NCBI GenBank assembly: GCA_913048295.1
Contig: CAJWWK010000020.1
Location: 1-36,460, forward strand
Length of the DNA stretch: 36,460 nt
Direction: 5' to 3'
From: an uncultured Dehalococcoidia bacterium
GTDB lineage: Bacteria; Chloroflexota; Dehalococcoidia; Lucifugimonadales; Lucifugimonadaceae
This document shows positions 31,906 through 36,460 of this stretch, one piece after another. The translations under genes and the position numbers were made by a program. How positions within the stretch are numbered: the stretch's first letter is position 1; each line of letters opens with the position of its first letter. A model generated the notes under the pieces. The model did no database searches. It was not told the origin of the DNA and saw only the letters and a list, made by a program, of their open reading frames with translations.

Positions 31906-33392
31906 TGCCCGGATCAAGAACCGGGCCGCGGATAGTGATTGCAGCATTCGATGGGCTGCAGCCTTCCCAGGTAACCAGCAGACGAATGCCCGTTGTGAGC
32001 GCGCTCGCTACAGGCGGTGTGCGCTTCCTGCACAACCATGCTGTGTTTCCAACTGTTACCAGGGCTAACTCAGCGACTCTCGTGACCGGAGTGACGCCGG
32101 GCAAGCATGGCCTTACGGCAAACAAGTCGATCTTTCCCGAATACTCGAAGACGGAGGTCGTCGATGCACTCGTTCCGAAACTGGATGAGATCAACCGGCT
32201 AACCGGGGGCGGGCTGCTTTTTACGCCCACCATTGGCGAACTGATAAGCCATCACGGTCTCAGATGGGTTTCCGTGGTCGGGGGGACGAGCGGAAACGCA
32301 TTCGTTCAACACCCCAACGCGGGCGACTTTGACGGCGTCGTCATTCACCCTGAATTTACGAATCCCCCGTCTCACCACGACGAAATCCTGAGCAGGTTTG
32401 GAGAGTGGCCCGCGAAGGAAGCGCCCGCGGCAAAACTTGTTACGCGTACCGCCGACGTAGCCATCAACTATGCGATCGATGGACTGAACGCCGATGTCCT
32501 GCTCATCTGGTTCCCGGAGCCTGATACTTCCCAGCATGCCTTCGGAATCGACAGCCCGGAGGCGCAGGAGATGTATTCGCTGGCTGATGCGCAGCTTGGC
32601 CGAATCCTGGACGCCATCAAAGGGCGGGGCGGCAATCCGGATGTCATGATCGTTTCAGACCACGGTTATTCGACGATCACTTCGGTTATCGACGTGCAGC
32701 TCGAACTGACGAACGCGGGGTTCGGATCCGAAAGCGACTCCCCCATCCCGGAGGGCGTTTCGGATGCCGACCGCCAGGGAATAATTGTTGCCGAAAACGG
32801 TGGCTCGGTGCTGCTGTATGTTCCCGAAAAAAAACAGCAACTCACTCAGCGCTTGCTGAAGTGGTTGTCGACCCAGGCCTGGGTCGGGGCCATCGCCGCC
32901 GATGTCGTAAACCCGGGGACCGAAGGCATCGTTGCGCTAAGCGATATCGGACTCACCGGTGAACGCGCCCCGGACATCGCGGTAACGATGCGGTCTGATC
33001 AAACTTCACAGCCCGCACCCCACGCAAGGTCGGGCGCGGCAACGGGGGGCAAACTCGGGGCAGGCTCACACGGCGGCGGAAGCCCGGCTGAACTTCACAA
33101 CACGCTCATCGCCAGCGGCCCGTCGTTCAGGTCGGGCGTCGATTCCAAACTGGCAAGCGGCAACATCGACATTGCACCAACAGTCCTCGAACTGCTTAAC
33201 CTCCCGATCCCTGACCACTTCGACGGCCGTGTGCTCTGTGAGGCACTCGCCGTTCAGGACACAGTCGGCAGTCGTGAAGTCGAGGTCCTCCGACAGCCTG
33301 CACCTGCAACACCATCCAAACGATCAGGCACCGAACCGGTTATCAGGAAAGTCCGGATAGGGGTTACCGAGTACCTGTGCACCTTCGGTTAG
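31905..33392 (+). CDS. Alkaline phosphatase superfamily protein (type I phosphodiesterase/NPP-like)
   Basis: 495 residues. The fold of nucleotide pyrophosphatases/phosphodiesterases is shown by the metal-binding aspartate in IAAFDGL (Asp16), the nucleophile threonine in FPTVTRANSATLVTG (about Thr52), WFPEPDTSQHAFG and IVSDHGYS (metal ligands), and a late histidine in GAGSHGGGSP. No signal peptide is visible, so it should act inside the cell. Such enzymes hydrolyse phosphodiester or phosphate-ester bonds; the substrate cannot be named. The start ATG overlaps the zincin stop by one base. It is the last gene before the lower-G+C accessory segment. Confidence 0.88.
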   Translation: MPGSRTGPRIVIAAFDGLQPSQVTSRRMPVVSALATGGVRFLHNHAVFPTVTRANSATLVTGVTPGKHGLTANKSIFPEYSKTEVVDALVPKLDEINRLTGGGLLFTPTIGELISHHGLRWVSVVGGTSGNAFVQHPNAGDFDGVVIHPEFTNPPSHHDEILSRFGEWPAKEAPAAKLVTRTADVAINYAIDGLNADVLLIWFPEPDTSQHAFGIDSPEAQEMYSLADAQLGRILDAIKGRGGNPDVMIVSDHGYSTITSVIDVQLELTNAGFGSESDSPIPEGVSDADRQGIIVAENGGSVLLYVPEKKQQLTQRLLKWLSTQAWVGAIAADVVNPGTEGIVALSDIGLTGERAPDIAVTMRSDQTSQPAPHARSGAATGGKLGAGSHGGGSPAELHNTLIASGPSFRSGVDSKLASGNIDIAPTVLELLNLPIPDHFDGRVLCEALAVQDTVGSREVEVLRQPAPATPSKRSGTEPVIRKVRIGVTEYLCTFG

Positions 33393-33572
33393 CCTTGCAT
33401 ATGCTGTTCGTTCGCGTGAACCCAACACTGATTCCGCACCATCAGGCACGTTAATTGCCATTTACCTGTGAGAACTTAGGGCAACTGAGTATCAGGTATC
33501 GCGAATATGGGCAGTTCCAAAGTCGAAGACGAACCGGTCGGTAAAACATTACCCCGCGATCGTTACCACTTA

Positions 33573-33795
33573 TTATCTCGGATTTGCGACCAACTGAAGC
33601 CTGGGCATAGTCTCCTCAGGCACCGGCGGTCGGTATCCAAGAGAGCTGTGTGGTCGGATCGTGTTGTACTCCTGCCGCCACCCGTAAATATTGTGGTCGG
33701 TGACGCCGATCCCACGTACTGCCTTGCCAACGCTCTTGCCGCCGTTTAATAGGTACGAGGACATCTACTTTGTCTTCGCCGCTCCTTTTGCGGTA
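33573..33795 (-). mobile_element. IS3-family transposase remnant, orfA and orfB fused by internal deletion
   Basis: On the minus strand, 33792-33751 encodes an OrfA-like start ([12 protein letters not shown]). After a frame change near 33752, [20 protein letters not shown] continues the OrfA helix-turn-helix and ends NIYGWRQEY. The next residues are [17 protein letters not shown], the C-terminal end of IS3 OrfB, and a stop follows at 33573. The whole DDE catalytic core is missing. OrfA normally ends its helix-turn-helix with WRKEY, and OrfB normally has WRxEYN before RPHSSLGY, so the join falls exactly in the shared WR-EY segment (33680-33666). The element cannot move itself. No terminal inverted repeats were recognised. 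Confidence 0.85.
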
Positions 33796-33915
33796 ATACA
33801 GGCGTCCGTCATTTGCACGGTTGGGTGTGTGGTTGATCTGGCTTCCGTACGCAGAAATCGCGTGGGCAGCGTGATCATCCGACATGATGTAGAGAATATC
33901 TGGGCGAGTACTCAA
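33796..33915 (-). pseudogene. 5' fragment of a sulfatase gene
   Basis: From TTG 33915, with GGAG six bases upstream, the minus strand reads [20 protein letters not shown] and then GSQINHTPN. This is the N-terminal signature of arylsulfatase-type sulfatases, in which the first two aspartates of the SDDH element bind calcium. Likeness stops within about 40 residues. The CxPSR-type site that carries the formylglycine nucleophile, and the remaining 400 or so residues, are absent. The frame runs into the IS3 remnant. The gene was therefore broken by insertion and deletion; the natural start with its ribosome site is still in place. Confidence 0.8.
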
Positions 33916-34132
33916 GTACGACTCCAGTTAGTGAAATCAGCATCAGAGTACACCGGAGGCCGCTGAGCCGGATGTGTGTTCGAAGATCAGACGGAGGCTC
34001 CATTAACTTACTCAAACGAGCCTGATCTCCCTATTACCAAAACCGTCCCACGTTGCTGGAGTCCAACACAGACCAGGTAGCAAATACCAGCAACCAGTAA
34101 ATAATGCGAAAAAGGAGACAGCAGCTTGTTGC
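33916..34132. other. intergenic between sulfatase stub and binding-protein gene
   Basis: 217 bases with no convincing frame. It must hold the 3' end of the binding-protein message and the former promoter of the sulfatase gene. Base composition is lower in G+C than the window to the left of 33400. No clear terminator hairpin was found. Confidence 0.4.
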
Positions 34133-36460
34133 CTACGGCATATCGGAAAGGCCGTCGGCTATGGTCCAGAACTGTGAGCAACCAAACGACGCGGACGGCG
34201 CCGTGTAAGTAAACGAGCAAACGTCATATCCGTTGCCAATAACGTCTCCAGCCGCGTCAAACGTGTGCTTACCGGATGCGCCCTCAAATCCAACGCCTGT
34301 TTTTGCAACCGCTACAGCAGCATCAGGTTCCGACGACAATAAAGCCATACCAATCAACAAGACCGAGTCGTACACCTCATGTGTGTACAGTGCCCCAGCG
34401 GGCCCCCCGGCCTTACTCCATGCTGATTCAAACAGGCTTTTCTGCTCAGAATCCCCGGCCTGTCGCGGCCTGGTCGCAATAATTCCTCCCAGCGTGCTCT
34501 GATCAGCGGACGCATTAATGAACCCCGCATCAGCAATGGTATCTGCCCCGAACCTGTGGCCCTTAAAACCCTGTCCGTGCAGTTCTTCGGCAATCCAAGC
34601 TCCATCGGTGGCGTAAGAAATCATGATTACCGAGTCACACCCCGCATCTATAACCGACGCTGCGAGCGCTCCAGCGTCGTAGGCACCCTCTGACGGATCG
34701 TAACTAGTCGACTTACATACGGCGTCCGGTTTCCATGCGGACTCAAAGAAATCCGCAAGCCCGACACCGTAGTCGTTACTCATATACAACACCCCGGGGT
34801 TACTCAACCCATTGGACTTGACGATATCCACGAGAGCACGAGCCTGCAGGTCATCTGCAGGTACGACCCTGAAAAGGTTGTCACCATCATCGGCAGTTGT
34901 TAAGGCAGGAGATGTGCTGGCATAAGAAACCATCGGGACTCCTGCAACCGATGCAACAGATATAGCACCGAGGGTCGCGCCCGAGCATGCAGCACCGGCT
35001 ATTCCGCCCACACCTGAGTTGACGAGTATCTGGGCAGCCAAGGCCGCAAGCCTGCCATCGCAGCCGGAATCAGCAGTGATCAATTGGAATCGGTAATTTT
35101 CGGGATCGATAGCATTGAGTGCATCAATGGCGATATCTGCAGCGATCTCGAAACCGGACGAGTAAACAGCTATGGGGCCGGTTCGCGGACTGAGTAGCCC
35201 GATTTTTACAACCTCACCATTAAATTCAGCACCCGTAATACCCGCCTCCTCAGTCCATATCTGAGGACACGAAAAAGTTGTCTTTCCTCCGTAAACCATG
35301 AATTTACAAATCGAGTAACCTGCACCTGCCACATCCCCGTTCGCGTCAAACGTATGCAGTCCGCTCGCGCCAGAATAGTTATTACCAATGCCTGCAAGGG
35401 TCCACTTGATATCACCCACTGGGTTGGCAATCACAGCGGTCGCTATCATGTTGACCGCGTCGTAGACCTCGTGCACGTAAATATCTTCCGGATCGCCGCC
35501 AGCCGCGCTATAAGCGGTTTCAAATTCAGCCTGGGCCTGCGATGGCGAACCTGATCGCGGCTTGGTGGCAGACAAACGATCGAGGGCGGAGGTGTTCGTG
35601 AAAGACTCCTGAAATGTTGCATCAGTAAGACCGTCTCCACCAAAAACACTGCCAATAAAGTCCTGAGCATACAAAGCCTCCATGATCAGAGCCCCATCGG
35701 TGGCATAAGACATAAGGACAACGGAATCACACTCTCCATCAATAACTGACTGCGCAATGGTCTCCGGGTCATACGATCCATCCGCAGGGTCATAACCCAC
35801 TCTCGTGCACACCCCGGTACCCCAGTTCAATTCGAAATCATCCGCCAAACCACGGCCATAATCGTTGGTCATATGCAAAAGTGCAGGCATGATTGCCCCA
35901 CTGTCAGCGACCACAGCCGCGAGAGCATGTGCCTGCTGCGCGTCGCTGGGCACAATACGGAACAGGTAGCCATTGTCGTCAACGTACGTAATCGTGGACG
36001 ATGTGCTGGCATACGACACCATAGGGATTCCGGCCGGCGCAGCTACCTGTATAGCCCCCATAGTCGCACCGGAGCACGCAGCCCCGACGATACCGACAAC
36101 GCCATCGTCAATGAGATCTCTGGCAGATATCGCCGCTTTCGATCCGTCACATCCTGAATCGGCGACAAGAAGCTCGAACTTGTACTGGGTCTGTGAACTG
36201 TTCAAGACGGTTACAGCGAGATTCGCTGCAGCCTCATATTGTTCAGAAAAGACAGATATCGGTCCGGTTCGCGGGCTCAGCATCCCGATCTTCTTGGCAA
36301 CAGGAGAATCATCATTGACCGGGACTTTAGTGGGATTCTCTGTTACGCCTGAAACCTGCGCAGCAGATCCGGCTTTAAGTTCTTTGGTCTCATCGCTTCC
36401 ACCTACACATCCGATAGTGAAAGAAATAATGACAGCACCCAAGAAAGAAAGAAAAAATAT
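34133..36460 (-). CDS. Lipoprotein with two tandem LivJ-type substrate-binding domains, 5' end beyond window
   Basis: The frame is open to the right edge (775 codons seen). It reads IFFLSFLGAVIISFTIGC, a signal peptide ending in a lipobox (TIGC), so the real start lies just outside and the mature protein should be membrane-anchored. Two complete Peripla_BP_6 / branched-chain amino-acid-type binding domains follow. Domain A (about 51-405 counted from the TTG at 36442) opens KKIGMLSPRTGPISVFSEQY; domain B (about 410-769) opens VKIGLLSPRTGPIAVYSSGF. Both contain ADSGCDG, GAACSGAT, MVSYASTS and HEVYD at matching places, and each has six cysteines in the same relative positions. No permease or ATPase gene is within the window. 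It could serve an ABC importer or be a sensor; the ligand is unknown. Confidence 0.92.
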   Translation of the reverse strand: MFFLSFLGAVIISFTIGCVGGSDETKELKAGSAAQVSGVTENPTKVPVNDDSPVAKKIGMLSPRTGPISVFSEQYEAAANLAVTVLNSSQTQYKFELLVADSGCDGSKAAISARDLIDDGVVGIVGAACSGATMGAIQVAAPAGIPMVSYASTSSTITYVDDNGYLFRIVPSDAQQAHALAAVVADSGAIMPALLHMTNDYGRGLADDFELNWGTGVCTRVGYDPADGSYDPETIAQSVIDGECDSVVLMSYATDGALIMEALYAQDFIGSVFGGDGLTDATFQESFTNTSALDRLSATKPRSGSPSQAQAEFETAYSAAGGDPEDIYVHEVYDAVNMIATAVIANPVGDIKWTLAGIGNNYSGASGLHTFDANGDVAGAGYSICKFMVYGGKTTFSCPQIWTEEAGITGAEFNGEVVKIGLLSPRTGPIAVYSSGFEIAADIAIDALNAIDPENYRFQLITADSGCDGRLAALAAQILVNSGVGGIAGAACSGATLGAISVASVAGVPMVSYASTSPALTTADDGDNLFRVVPADDLQARALVDIVKSNGLSNPGVLYMSNDYGVGLADFFESAWKPDAVCKSTSYDPSEGAYDAGALAASVIDAGCDSVIMISYATDGAWIAEELHGQGFKGHRFGADTIADAGFINASADQSTLGGIIATRPRQAGDSEQKSLFESAWSKAGGPAGALYTHEVYDSVLLIGMALLSSEPDAAVAVAKTGVGFEGASGKHTFDAAGDVIGNGYDVCSFTYTAPSASFGCSQFWTIADGLSDMP

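Noticed and set aside
31628-32233. 201-codon minus-strand open frame
   Set aside because: Antisense to the zincin and phosphodiesterase genes, which both have clear catalytic motifs.
1-36460. CRISPR arrays, prophage or rRNA genes
   Set aside because: I saw no regularly spaced identical repeats, phage structural genes, integrase or rRNA-like stretches.

Overview
The window reads as a fragment of a free-living, probably marine, member of the Chloroflexota close to the SAR202 clade (class Dehalococcoidia sensu lato). This placement is inferred, not proven. Supporting signs are a division cluster made only of mraZ-rsmH-ftsA-ftsZ with no peptidoglycan genes, an adenosylcobalamin-dependent ribonucleotide reductase beside nrdR, several enzyme families known to be expanded in SAR202 (RraA-like aldolases, CaiB CoA-transferases, hydantoinase-type proteins, sulfatases), frequent TTG/GTG starts and moderately high G+C. 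No 16S rRNA gene is present to test it.

Layout. 1-12345 is a catabolic block. On the minus strand, in transcription order, lie an RraA-like protein, an MBL-fold hydrolase, two tandem HyuB paralogs, HyuA, an NADP-dependent MDR reductase, tRNA-Gly(GCC) and a DapA/NAL-superfamily lyase cut by the left edge. Divergent from them on the plus strand are a CaiB/BaiF CoA-transferase and a crotonase-fold protein that lacks both usual glutamates. The HyuB-HyuB-HyuA genes overlap one another and look translationally coupled. The substrate of the pathway is not evident.

12521-21507 holds nrdJ and its regulator nrdR (minus), a mannonate-dehydratase-like TIM-barrel protein (plus), and the stripped division cluster mraZ-rsmH-ftsA-ftsZ (minus), closed by a strong hairpin terminator. 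21810-33392 is a run of plus-strand housekeeping genes: mogA/moaB-like, trmD, rplS, priA, def, secD, secF, nfo, a minimal zincin metallopeptidase and an alkaline-phosphatase-superfamily phosphodiesterase. Structured leaders precede rplS and secD.

33393-36460 looks different. It has visibly lower G+C, the 5' stub of a sulfatase gene joined to an internally deleted IS3-family transposase remnant, and a large lipoprotein with two tandem LivJ-type substrate-binding domains, each with six cysteines at matching positions. This is probably an accessory or transferred segment.

The observations I rate highest are the double binding-protein fusion, the HyuB-HyuB-HyuA cluster with its neighbours, the IS3 scar with an orfA-orfB join inside the shared WR-EY motif, the crotonase without catalytic glutamates, the acidic/His-rich tail on peptide deformylase, the peptidoglycan-free dcw remnant, and several undescribed candidate regulatory regions (mraZ-mogA intergenic repeats, rplS and secDF leaders).
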